Shown here piece by piece: positions 1 through 6,418 of a stretch of 11,356 bases of DNA. Under the pieces are notes generated by a model. That model saw only the letters and a list, made by a program, of their open reading frames with translations. It had not been told where the DNA came from and searched no databases. Both the position numbers and the translations under genes were made by a program. Numbering within the stretch: position 1 is the stretch's first letter; the number at the start of each line of letters is the position of its first letter. The DNA is taken from positions 1 through 11,356 of the forward strand of contig CAMMEP010000049.1 in assembly GCA_946495905.1 (NCBI GenBank). Direction: 5' to 3'. The DNA is from an uncultured Clostridium sp. (lineage in GTDB: Bacteria > Bacillota > Clostridia > TANB77 > CAG-508).

Positions 1-1
1 T

Positions 2-361
2 ATAGAAGTAGTAAAGTTATTACTTGAAGCAGGAGCAGATGTACATGCAAATGATAATGGTGCACTTTACACTGCAGTAGAGCGTGGCCGTGTAGAAGTA
101 GTAAAGTTATTACTTGAAGCAGGGGTAGATGTACATGCAAATGATGATTATGCACTTCAAAAGGCGGCAGAGAATGGCCATACAGAGGTAGTCAAGTTAT
201 TGATTGAAGAGGGAGCAGACATGCATGCAGACAATGATAATGCCATTCTAACTGCAGTTGAGAGTGGTTATACAGAGATAGTAAATATACTACTTGATGC
301 AGGGTTAGATGTGCATATGGAAAATGACTATCTACTTCGAACAGCGGTAAAAAATCAAGAT
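2..361 (+). repeat. 90-bp tandem DNA repeat coding for ankyrin units
   Basis: Four consecutive 90-bp units start at about 2, 92, 182 and 272. Units 1 and 2 match at about 75 of 90 positions by hand count, and their first 54 bases differ at only 3. Units 3 and 4 are more diverged. The high DNA identity of the first pair suggests recent duplication or recombination between units, so copy number may vary between strains. Confidence 0.85.
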
Positions 362-397
362 ATAGACACAGTAAAGGTAATAATAGACCATTTTTAA
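2..397 (+). CDS. Ankyrin-repeat protein, C-terminal part (5' end outside window)
   Basis: The reading frame is open from the left edge, so the gene starts upstream and only its last 131 residues are visible. They form four tandem ankyrin-like units plus a short C-terminal cap (ends DHF). Each unit is 30 residues, not the usual 33: the core E-V-V-K-L-L-L-E-A-G-A-D-V-H-A is followed by N-D-x-Y-A-L-x-x-A-x-x-N-G-H, and the classical G-x-T-P-L-H turn is shortened. Ankyrin repeats form a protein-binding solenoid; the partner cannot be told from this part, and no signal peptide or catalytic domain is visible. The ATG at 200 is an internal methionine of unit 3 and not a start. Two terminators follow at once. 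From memory, 30-residue units with an N-D-Y-A turn are typical of ankyrin proteins of Mimivirus-like giant viruses. The ankyrin call is firm; the biological role is unknown. Confidence 0.9.
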   Translation: MEVVKLLLEAGADVHANDNGALYTAVERGRVEVVKLLLEAGVDVHANDDYALQKAAENGHTEVVKLLIEEGADMHADNDNAILTAVESGYTEIVNILLDAGLDVHMENDYLLRTAVKNQDIDTVKVIIDHF

Positions 398-411
398 GAC
401 ATTATTATTCA

Positions 412-451
412 AGGGAATATGCAAAATTTGGCATATTCCCTATATATTTTT
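412..451 (+). terminator. Rho-independent terminator of the ankyrin gene
   Basis: A perfect 11-bp stem, AGGGAATATGC (412-422) with GCATATTCCCT (431-441), has an 8-nt loop and is followed by a T-rich tail. It lies 14 bases after the TAA stop. Confidence 0.85.
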
Positions 452-453
452 CT

Positions 454-484
454 AAAATTACAACATTTTTGTTGTAATTTTTTT
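454..484. terminator. Second, A/T-rich bidirectional terminator
   Basis: A 12-bp stem (454-465 with 470-481, core AATTACAAC/GTTGTAATT) has a TTTT loop. It is preceded by A residues and followed by T residues, so it can work on both strands. It backs up the hairpin at 412-441 and separates the ankyrin gene from the pfkA promoter. Its right arm overlaps the likely -35 box of that promoter. Confidence 0.75.
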
Positions 485-499
485 ATTTATTGGTATAAT
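472..499 (+). promoter_or_regulatory. Probable promoter of the pfkA operon
   Basis: A perfect -10 box TATAAT (494-499) is preceded by TGG, which makes it an extended -10 element. The -35-like TTGTAA (472-477) lies 16 bp upstream. This gives a leader of about 110 nt before pfkA, containing a weak hairpin (551-556 with 566-571). A second TATAAT at 531-536 has no convincing -35 box but could be an alternative. Confidence 0.65.
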
Positions 500-618
500 A
501 GTATAAGTGAAAATTTAAATTATATAAATGTATAATACGGTATTGCTTCATAATAGATACTCTGACTATTAACAAAAATGTATTAAACATATTTTACTTA
601 AGAAAGGACGATGTAAAA

Positions 619-1761
619 ATGATAAAAAAAGTTGCTATTTTAGCAAATGGTGGAGATGTTTCAGGATTTAATGCTGTTATTAGAGCAATTATAAAAACAG
701 CAGAAAATAAAAATATAGAATGTTATGGATTTATCGATGGATTTAGAGGATTACTAAAGAATAACATTATAAGATTAGGTACAAGTTCTACTGGAAATGC
801 AGTTGGAATATTACCAAAGGGTGGTTCCATTATAGGTTCTTCGACCAATGCAAATGTGTTTAACTATCCAGTAGAGGAAAATGGAGAAACCGTTTACAAT
901 GATTTATCTGATATTTGTGTGGAGAATATAAAAAAAGATGAAATTGATTGTTTGTTTACTTTAGGTGGAGATGGCACGCAAAAATCTGCAAGAGATTTAT
1001 CCTTGAAAGGAATCAATGTAATAGGTGTTCCAAAAACAATAGATAATGATGTAGCATGTACAGAAATCACTTTTGGATACAATACAGCTGTATCTGTTGC
1101 AGCAGAAGCAATAGATAGATTACATTCAACAGGAGAAACGCATCACAGAATTATGGTATTAGAAGTAATGGGAAGATATGCAGGTTGGATTGCACTAGAA
1201 TCTGCAATTGCTGGTGGAGCAGATGTTGCATTAATACCAGAAATACCATTTGACATTAATAGTGCAGCTAGAAAAATTATTAATAGAAAAAATAGAGGAA
1301 AATCTTTTAGTGTGGTAGTAGTGGCTGAAGGTGCTAAACCAAAAGATGGAGATATTGTAGTAAAAAATGTAAGAAATAATGGTGCCGGAGTGGATAATAC
1401 AAAACTAGGAGGAATAGGAGAAGTAGTTGCGAAACAGCTAGAAGAATTAACTGGATTAGAAGCAAGATGTACTGTACTTGGTTATATGCAAAGAGGAGGA
1501 ACTCCAACAGCTTATGATAGAGTACTTTCTACGAAATATGGCTCTAAAGCAATGGAACTTGCTTTAGAAGGAAAGTTTAATGTACTAACTGTTATAAAAA
1601 ACGGAAAATTAGATTCTGTTCCACTAGAAGATGTAGTTGGAAACAATAAAGTAATTGGAGCTGTTTCAGGCAATACTGCAGAAAGCAATATTAGAAAAGT
1701 TACAATGGACGATGAGCTTGTAAAGACTGCTAGGTATATTGGTATTAATTTGGGAGACTAA
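619..1761 (+). CDS. pfkA: 6-phosphofructokinase, mixed-substrate (group III) type, probably ATP-using
   Basis: The product phosphorylates fructose-6-phosphate to fructose-1,6-bisphosphate in the cytoplasm, the committed step of glycolysis. Its 380 residues exceed the ~320 of the classical short ATP enzyme and fit the mixed-substrate PFK subfamily. Visible motifs are N-G-G-D-V-S-G-F-N (10-18, phosphate loop), G-G-D-G-T (116-120), P-K-T-I-D-N-D (138-144, catalytic Asp142), M-G-R-Y-A-G-W (184-190, substrate binding) and G-Y-M-Q-R-G-G. Gly119 stands at the E. coli Gly104 position, where PPi-dependent enzymes have Asp, so ATP is the likely donor. Lys139 (E. coli Gly124) is the residue usual in PPi-type and group III enzymes. 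The ATG has the ribosome site AGAAAGGA (601-608); an ATG at 611 is followed at once by a stop. It is the first gene of the run, 57 bases before argS. Confidence 0.93.
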   Translation: MIKKVAILANGGDVSGFNAVIRAIIKTAENKNIECYGFIDGFRGLLKNNIIRLGTSSTGNAVGILPKGGSIIGSSTNANVFNYPVEENGETVYNDLSDICVENIKKDEIDCLFTLGGDGTQKSARDLSLKGINVIGVPKTIDNDVACTEITFGYNTAVSVAAEAIDRLHSTGETHHRIMVLEVMGRYAGWIALESAIAGGADVALIPEIPFDINSAARKIINRKNRGKSFSVVVVAEGAKPKDGDIVVKNVRNNGAGVDNTKLGGIGEVVAKQLEELTGLEARCTVLGYMQRGGTPTAYDRVLSTKYGSKAMELALEGKFNVLTVIKNGKLDSVPLEDVVGNNKVIGAVSGNTAESNIRKVTMDDELVKTARYIGINLGD

Positions 1762-1770
1762 TAAATATTA

Positions 1771-1805
1771 CATGTGCAAAAGGTGTACGTCCCAAATTGC
1801 ACAAG
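1771..1805 (+). repeat. Palindromic REP-like hairpin between pfkA and argS
   Basis: A 7-bp stem TGTGCAA (1773-1779) with TTGCACA (1797-1803) encloses a 17-nt loop with the core GGTGTACGTCCC. There is no T-run, so it is not a terminator. Outer TGTGCAA/TTGCACA arms around a GGGACG-like core resemble, from memory, short intergenic palindromes scattered in many Clostridia and Bacilli. It could also act as an RNA hairpin in the argS leader. Confidence 0.4.
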
Positions 1806-1818
1806 AGAGGAGAGAAAG

Positions 1819-3522
1819 ATGCTAGACTTTAAGAATATAATAGCGAATAAACTAAAAGAAGTAACAAAGATTGACACAATAGAAGAATATATAGAAGTAC
1901 CTGCCAATAGTGAAATGGGAGATTATTCTCTTCCATGTTTTAAATTAGCAAAAGAAATGAAAAAAGCACCACAAATAATAGCAAACGAAATAAAAGAAAA
2001 ACTATCTATTGATGAAGAACTAGTAAGCAAAGTAGAAGTGGTAAATGGATATTTAAATTTCTATCTAAATCCATTAGCAATTACAAAAACAGTTTTAGAA
2101 GAAATTGAAAATAAGAAAGATGAATACGGTAGTAGCAATATTGGAAATGGAAAAACAATTGTAATAGATTATTCAGCACCTAATATTGCAAAACCTTTTC
2201 ATATTGGGCATCTACGTTCCACAGTGATTGGTGGTTCATTATATAAAATATATAAATTCCTAGGATATCATGTTGTCGGAATAAATCATTTAGGTGACTA
2301 CGGTACACAATTTGGAAAATTAATAGAAGGATACAAGCGTTGGGGAAAAGAATATAACATAGAAGAAAATCCAATTGATGAACTCACAAAAATATATGTG
2401 CGTATCAACAATTTATGCAAAGAGGATGAAAGTGTTTTAGAAGAATGTAGAAATAATTTCAAAAAGCTAGAAGAAGGAGACGAATATTGTACAAAAATAT
2501 GGCAAAAATTTAGAGATTTAAGTCTTAAAGAATTCCAGAAAGTATATGATCTACTAGAAGTAGAATTTGATTCTTGGAATGGAGAAGCTTTTTATTCCGA
2601 TAAAATGGACGAAATAGTTGAAATACTAGAAAAAACCGGCAAACTAGTTGAATCAGAAGGTGCAAAAGTAATAGATTTAGAAGATAAAAATATGCCACCT
2701 TGTTTAATTATAAAGTCAAATGGTTCTACAACGTATGCTACACGTGACTTGGCTGCAATTTTATATCGAGCTAGAACATATCATTTTGATAAAGCAATAT
2801 ATGTAACTTCTTATGAACAAATACTACATTTTAAACAAGTATTTGAAGTAGCAAAATTATTAGGAATAGATAAAAAATATACGGACAATTTAATGCATGT
2901 TCCTTTTGGAATGGTTCAATTGAAAACTGGAAAAATGTCTACTAGAGAAGGAAACATTATTAAATTAGAAGATCTACTAAATGAGGCTATTTCTAGAGCT
3001 GCCAAAATTATTGAAGAAAAGAATCCTAATTTAGAAAACAAAGAAGAAATTGCAAAGAAAGTAGGATTAGGTGCTGTTATATTCAATGATTTATATAATA
3101 GTAGAATTAAAGATGAAGTATTTGACTGGGATATTATGCTTAACTTTAATGGAGAAACAGGACCATATTTGCAATATATGTATGTACGTACTAACAGTAT
3201 ATTAGAAAAGGCTTCAGCAATTCCAGAGTTAGCAAATATCAATATTTCGCTTTTACAAGATAAAGCTTCTATTGATGTAGCAAAAGCAATTTATCAATTT
3301 GAAGATATAATTAAGCAATCGGCAGAGAAAAATGAACCATATATTATTTCACGTTATTTAATTAATTTAGCACAGCTATTTAGTACATTCTATAACGAAA
3401 ATAAAATTATTTGTGAAGATAAAGCTACTCAGGATGCAAGAGTATATTTAACTTACTGTGTAAACATAGTATTAAAGACTGGAGCTGGTCTTCTAGGAAT
3501 TCAGATGCCAAATAAAATGTAA
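1819..3522 (+). CDS. argS: Arginyl-tRNA synthetase (class I)
   Basis: The enzyme charges tRNA-Arg with arginine using ATP, in the cytoplasm. Its 567 residues match the family length. The order is an N-terminal additive domain (about 1-105) that binds the tRNA elbow, the Rossmann catalytic core with the signature H-I-G-H (128-131, in S-A-P-N-I-A-K-P-F-H-I-G-H) and the K-M-S-T-R loop (372-376), then the helical DALR anticodon-binding domain ending G-L-L-G-I-Q-M-P. The start is placed at ATG 1819 because AGGAG (1808-1812) lies 6 bases upstream and the protein then begins M-L-D-F-K-N-I-I like its homologues. An in-frame GTG at 1774 would add 15 unconserved residues and lies inside a palindrome. 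The CmpB-type gene follows after 16 bases, so co-transcription is likely. Confidence 0.96.
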   Translation: MLDFKNIIANKLKEVTKIDTIEEYIEVPANSEMGDYSLPCFKLAKEMKKAPQIIANEIKEKLSIDEELVSKVEVVNGYLNFYLNPLAITKTVLEEIENKKDEYGSSNIGNGKTIVIDYSAPNIAKPFHIGHLRSTVIGGSLYKIYKFLGYHVVGINHLGDYGTQFGKLIEGYKRWGKEYNIEENPIDELTKIYVRINNLCKEDESVLEECRNNFKKLEEGDEYCTKIWQKFRDLSLKEFQKVYDLLEVEFDSWNGEAFYSDKMDEIVEILEKTGKLVESEGAKVIDLEDKNMPPCLIIKSNGSTTYATRDLAAILYRARTYHFDKAIYVTSYEQILHFKQVFEVAKLLGIDKKYTDNLMHVPFGMVQLKTGKMSTREGNIIKLEDLLNEAISRAAKIIEEKNPNLENKEEIAKKVGLGAVIFNDLYNSRIKDEVFDWDIMLNFNGETGPYLQYMYVRTNSILEKASAIPELANINISLLQDKASIDVAKAIYQFEDIIKQSAEKNEPYIISRYLINLAQLFSTFYNENKIICEDKATQDARVYLTYCVNIVLKTGAGLLGIQMPNKM

Positions 3523-3538
3523 CAAATGGAGAAAAAAT

Positions 3539-4460
3539 ATGAAAAAAATGCAAAAAGAAAATAATATAACAGAAAATAATGAAATAATAAATGAACAACT
3601 GAATGAAGAAAAAATATCTGAAAATAAAGACATTGTAATAGACGAAGAGACAAAGAATACAAAAAAACAAAAAAAGAAAGAATTTACGATTTTTGGTTTT
3701 ACTATTATTAGACTACTTGCATATTTTATAATATATAGTATAATTGGGTTTATAATAGAAACAATATTTGGTCTTCTTACAAAAGGTGTAATAGAAAGTA
3801 GAAAAAGTTTTTTATATGGTCCTTTCTGTGGTATTTATGGTTTAGGTGCAGTCATCATGATTATTGGACTTCAAAAATTCAAAAAAAATAATTATACACT
3901 ATTTGCACGGAGGATTTATAATAGGATCTGTTATAGAATATGTTGTTAGTGTAATTGGAGAAGTTATGTTCCATATTAAATGGTGGGATTATTCCAATAT
4001 GCCATTTAATATTAATGGAAGAATTTGTGTATGGTTTTCTATATTTTGGGGACTACTTGCTATTTATCTTATGACACACATTAATCCAAAAATAGATAAG
4101 CTTATCGATAAAATTCCAAAAAACATATTAAAAAACACAACTATTATTCTAATAATTTTAATAGTAATTGATTTTTTAATTACATGCTTTGCTCTAAAAA
4201 TGTTTTATGTGAGATTAGTTAATGATTATGCATTAGATATTCAAGGAGTAGATGAATATTTAGAAAAATATACAGCTTTATACGAAAATCCTCAGATAAA
4301 ACAATTTGTCGACACACATTTTTCGAATGAAAAAATGTTAAAAACATTTCCAAATATAAAAGTTACCCAAAAAGATGGTACTGTTGTATGGATTTGTGAT
4401 ATACTAACAGATATACAACCTTATTATTTTAGAGTTTTTACACCTAAATTAAGCAAATAG
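3539..4460 (+). pseudogene. CmpB-type putative ABC transporter permease (PF06541-like), interrupted by a single-base frameshift
   Basis: Two overlapping frames, 3539-3949 and one continuing to 4460, join into one membrane protein of about 306 residues. Part one has a charged N-terminus (about 1-48), a first membrane helix (about 51-78) and the motif Y-G-P-F-C-G-I-Y-G-L-G-A (93-104). Part two continues with G-G-F-I-I-G-S-V-I-E-Y, W-W-D-Y-S, P-F-N-I-N-G-R, two more helices and a soluble C-terminal tail. These motifs belong to the 'putative ABC-transporter type IV' family, whose function is not established. The frames join cleanly if one extra C near 3908 (in gcaCgga) is skipped, giving T-L-F-A-G-G-F. 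An A8 run (3881-3888) is a less fitting alternative. The ATG has GGAG 7 bases upstream. The gene may be broken, a sequencing error, or read by +1 frameshifting; both halves keep conserved motifs, so any break is recent. Confidence 0.8.
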
Positions 4461-4496
4461 CATATAGATAAAGTAAAAACTAAAATTATACAAAAA

Positions 4497-4526
4497 GTTA
4501 AAGAACTTTAATCAAAGTTTTTTAAC
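4497..4526 (+). other. 13-bp hairpin in front of glmM
   Basis: GTTAAAGAACTTT (4497-4509) pairs with AAAGTTTTTTAAC (4514-4526) around an AATC loop; the one non-Watson-Crick pair is a G-U wobble in the plus-strand RNA. There is no U-tail after it on the plus strand, apart from the six T residues inside the right arm. It may be a weak terminator or an RNA processing or stability element between the CmpB-type gene and glmM. Confidence 0.55.
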
Positions 4527-4556
4527 AAAATGTTCAAAGGAAGGAAAGATTACAAA

Positions 4557-5927
4557 ATGAGAAAATATTTTGGAACAGATGGAATCAGAAGAATTGCTAA
4601 TACAGAATTATCTCCTAATCTAGTATATAGAGTTGCAAAAGCAGGAGCTTACGTATTGGCAAAACACTCAGAGAATAAAACGCCAACAATTTTAATAGGA
4701 AGAGATACTCGTATTTCTGGAACACTAATAGAAAGTGCAATGACAGCAGGATTTTTAAGCTATGGTGCAAATGTAAAGATATTAGGAGTAATGCCTACTC
4801 CTGGTGTTGCATATTTAACCAAAAAGCTAAAAGCAGATGCCAGTGTTGTTATTTCAGCTTCTCATAATACATATGAATTTAATGGCGTAAAATACTTCAG
4901 TAATAAAGGAATGAAAATTCCAGATGAACTAGAAGAAGAAATTGAAGAAGTCATGGATTCTGGAAAATTAGATGAATTATCAGCTGCAAATGAAAAGATA
5001 GGAGTATCTGAAATAAGAACAGACTTATTAGATGAATATGTTTATTTCTTCCGAAAAAATTTCGAAGAAGACTTTGAAAAAATAAACATGCCAGAAGATT
5101 TTGTTGTAGCAATTGATACTGCAAATGGTGCAACATCAGTAGTAGCAGAAAAAGTTTTTACAGCACTTGGAATAAAACATTATATTTTAAATAACACACC
5201 AACAGGAACTAATATAAATGATAACTGTGGTTCCACACATTTAGACACATTAAAAAAATATGTAGTCGAAAATAATTGTAGCTTAGGAATAGCATATGAT
5301 GGTGATGGAGACAGATGCTTAGCAGTAGATGAAAAAGGAAATGAAATAGATGGAGATACACTATTAGCAGTTATTTCTAACTATATGAAAGAAAAAGGCA
5401 CATTAAAGAAAGACACTTTAGTTGCAACAGTAATGAGTAATTTAGGACTTAAAAAATATGCAGAAGCGAATAATGTTCACTTCGAAGAAACAAAAGTTGG
5501 AGATAGATATGTACTTGAAAAAATGTTAAAAGATGGGTATAATCTTGGTGGGGAACAATCAGGACACATTATAATGCTTGATTACAATCCTACTGGAGAC
5601 GGAATTTTAACTTCTTTAATGTTTATTAAAATAATTTTAGAAAAAAATGTTTCAGTTTCAAAAATTTGTGATATAATACAAATATATCCTCAAGTTTTGA
5701 TTAATGCAAAAGTTGCAAGTGACAAAAAACAAGACTATGAGCAAGATGCAGAAATAAAACAAGAAATTGAAAAATTAGAAAAAGAATTTTCAGGAAATGG
5801 TAGAGTTCTTATAAGACCATCTGGAACAGAACCATTAGTTAGAGTTATGATAGAAGGAAAAGACAAGGAATACATTAAAACAAAAGCAGAAAACCTTGCA
5901 AAATTAATTGAAAAAAAATTAAATTAA
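4557..5927 (+). CDS. glmM: Phosphoglucosamine mutase
   Basis: GlmM converts glucosamine-6-phosphate to glucosamine-1-phosphate on the way to UDP-GlcNAc for peptidoglycan. At 456 residues it is close to the usual ~450. It starts with M-R-K-Y-F-G-T-D-G-I-R, typical of the family. The catalytic phosphoserine loop is S-A-S-H-N (100-104, Ser102), the metal loop D-G-D-G-D-R (248-253) and the C-terminal phosphate-binding loop R-P-S-G-T-E-P (420-426). All active-site parts are present; the residue after S-A-S-H-N is Thr where many relatives have Pro. The start is ATG 4557, preceded by AAAGGAAGGA (4536-4545). An in-frame ATG at 4530 would use that ribosome site as coding sequence and add nine unconserved residues. 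The next gene begins 20 bases after the stop, so the two are likely co-transcribed. Confidence 0.96.
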   Translation: MRKYFGTDGIRRIANTELSPNLVYRVAKAGAYVLAKHSENKTPTILIGRDTRISGTLIESAMTAGFLSYGANVKILGVMPTPGVAYLTKKLKADASVVISASHNTYEFNGVKYFSNKGMKIPDELEEEIEEVMDSGKLDELSAANEKIGVSEIRTDLLDEYVYFFRKNFEEDFEKINMPEDFVVAIDTANGATSVVAEKVFTALGIKHYILNNTPTGTNINDNCGSTHLDTLKKYVVENNCSLGIAYDGDGDRCLAVDEKGNEIDGDTLLAVISNYMKEKGTLKKDTLVATVMSNLGLKKYAEANNVHFEETKVGDRYVLEKMLKDGYNLGGEQSGHIIMLDYNPTGDGILTSLMFIKIILEKNVSVSKICDIIQIYPQVLINAKVASDKKQDYEQDAEIKQEIEKLEKEFSGNGRVLIRPSGTEPLVRVMIEGKDKEYIKTKAENLAKLIEKKLN

Positions 5928-5947
5928 TATATTAGGGGGAGTGAGAT

Positions 5948-6286
5948 ATGCCAATGATAAACTTTACAAATCCATTAACACTATTGTTAGCTACATTAGT
6001 ATTTGTACTTGTTTTAATACTAGCAAAGGAAACAAAAAAGAGTTTTATAGCAGCTATTATGCTTTTCGTATTTGTTGGTTTACTAGTAACTAATGCAATT
6101 ATATTTACAACAAGTTCTGGATTAACACAAAGTGCAACTTCTGATTTTATATTTACAATGGTGTTTGATTTGATTTTTGTATTAATTTCATTTATATCCT
6201 ATTTATGGGTTGATGATATTGAAGCAAAAGTAAAGAAAAAAAGAAACATTGATAATAGCCTAGATTGGTTCTGGGGAAAAATATGA
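5948..6286 (+). CDS. Small membrane protein with three predicted helices, unknown function
   Basis: This 112-residue protein is not recognised as a named family. Three hydrophobic segments are seen at about 9-26, 33-54 and 66-87. The short basic loop K-E-T-K-K between the first two suggests an inner position. The tail (88-112) is charged and ends with I-D-N-S-L-D-W-F-W-G-K-I, an aromatic patch that could lie on the membrane surface. There is no cleavable signal peptide and no catalytic motif. The ATG at 5948 has the strong ribosome site AGGGGGAGTG (5934-5943); ATG 5954 (third codon) is a possible alternative start. It sits 20 bases after glmM, so a link with envelope biogenesis is possible, by context only. 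The stop is TGA. Confidence 0.8.
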   Translation: MPMINFTNPLTLLLATLVFVLVLILAKETKKSFIAAIMLFVFVGLLVTNAIIFTTSSGLTQSATSDFIFTMVFDLIFVLISFISYLWVDDIEAKVKKKRNIDNSLDWFWGKI

Positions 6287-6293
6287 GGTAATA

Positions 6294-6323
6294 TATAGCA
6301 AAGTATTTTGTTACTTTGCTATA
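6294..6323 (+). terminator. 12-bp hairpin after the small membrane gene (possible weak terminator or switch arm)
   Basis: TATAGCAAAGTA (6294-6305) pairs perfectly with TACTTTGCTATA (6312-6323) around the loop TTTTGT. It starts 8 bases after the TGA stop. No clear U-run follows, so termination would be weak. Its right arm is reused by the larger stem-loop at 6303-6388, so the two structures exclude each other. Confidence 0.5.
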
Positions 6324-6388
6324 ATTAATATTATAAAGAGCGACTAAGGTCGCTTTGTTCTATTAATTATAGCAAGGTAATAAAATAT
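6303..6388 (+). promoter_or_regulatory. Large structured leader element upstream of metG
   Basis: Bases 6303-6330 can pair with 6361-6388 over 28 consecutive positions: 25 Watson-Crick pairs and three that are G-U wobbles in the plus-strand RNA (6303:6388, 6310:6381, 6315:6376). The enclosed 30 nt carry a GC-rich hairpin, AGCGAC (6339-6344) with GTCGCT (6349-6354), loop TAAG. The base of the stem is 12 nt before the metG ribosome site. No T-box or S-box sequence is seen. It could be a regulatory RNA, a terminator variant or a small MITE-like palindrome. Confidence 0.55.
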
Positions 6389-6418
6389 AAAACTAAACAA
6401 GAAAGGAATGAATTTTTT

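Noticed and set aside
2..361. 90-bp tandem DNA repeats as a non-coding satellite
   Set aside because: The repeats keep one open frame and code for ankyrin units with conserved positions, so they are coding.
1774..1818. In-frame GTG start that would lengthen ArgRS by 15 residues
   Set aside because: It lies in the arm of a palindrome with no ribosome site in front, whereas ATG 1819 has AGGAG at the right distance and the family-typical N-terminus.
2916..3242. Open frame on the minus strand inside argS (108 codons)
   Set aside because: It lies fully within a confident gene, has no recognisable motif, and such antisense frames are common in AT-rich genes.
3425..3670. Open frame on the minus strand, rich in Phe and Tyr
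   Set aside because: It is the antisense of the Lys/Glu/Asn-rich N-terminus of the CmpB-type gene; the composition is explained by that.
4530..4556. In-frame ATG start that would lengthen GlmM by 9 residues
   Set aside because: It would put the AAAGGAAGGA ribosome site inside the coding region; GlmM proteins begin at the M-R-K-Y-F-G-T-D-G motif.
6287..6418. T-box or S-box riboswitch before metG
   Set aside because: No T-box bulge sequence (TGG-type motif with GGGTGGNACCGCG context) and no S-box core were found; only the long stem and its competitor are present.
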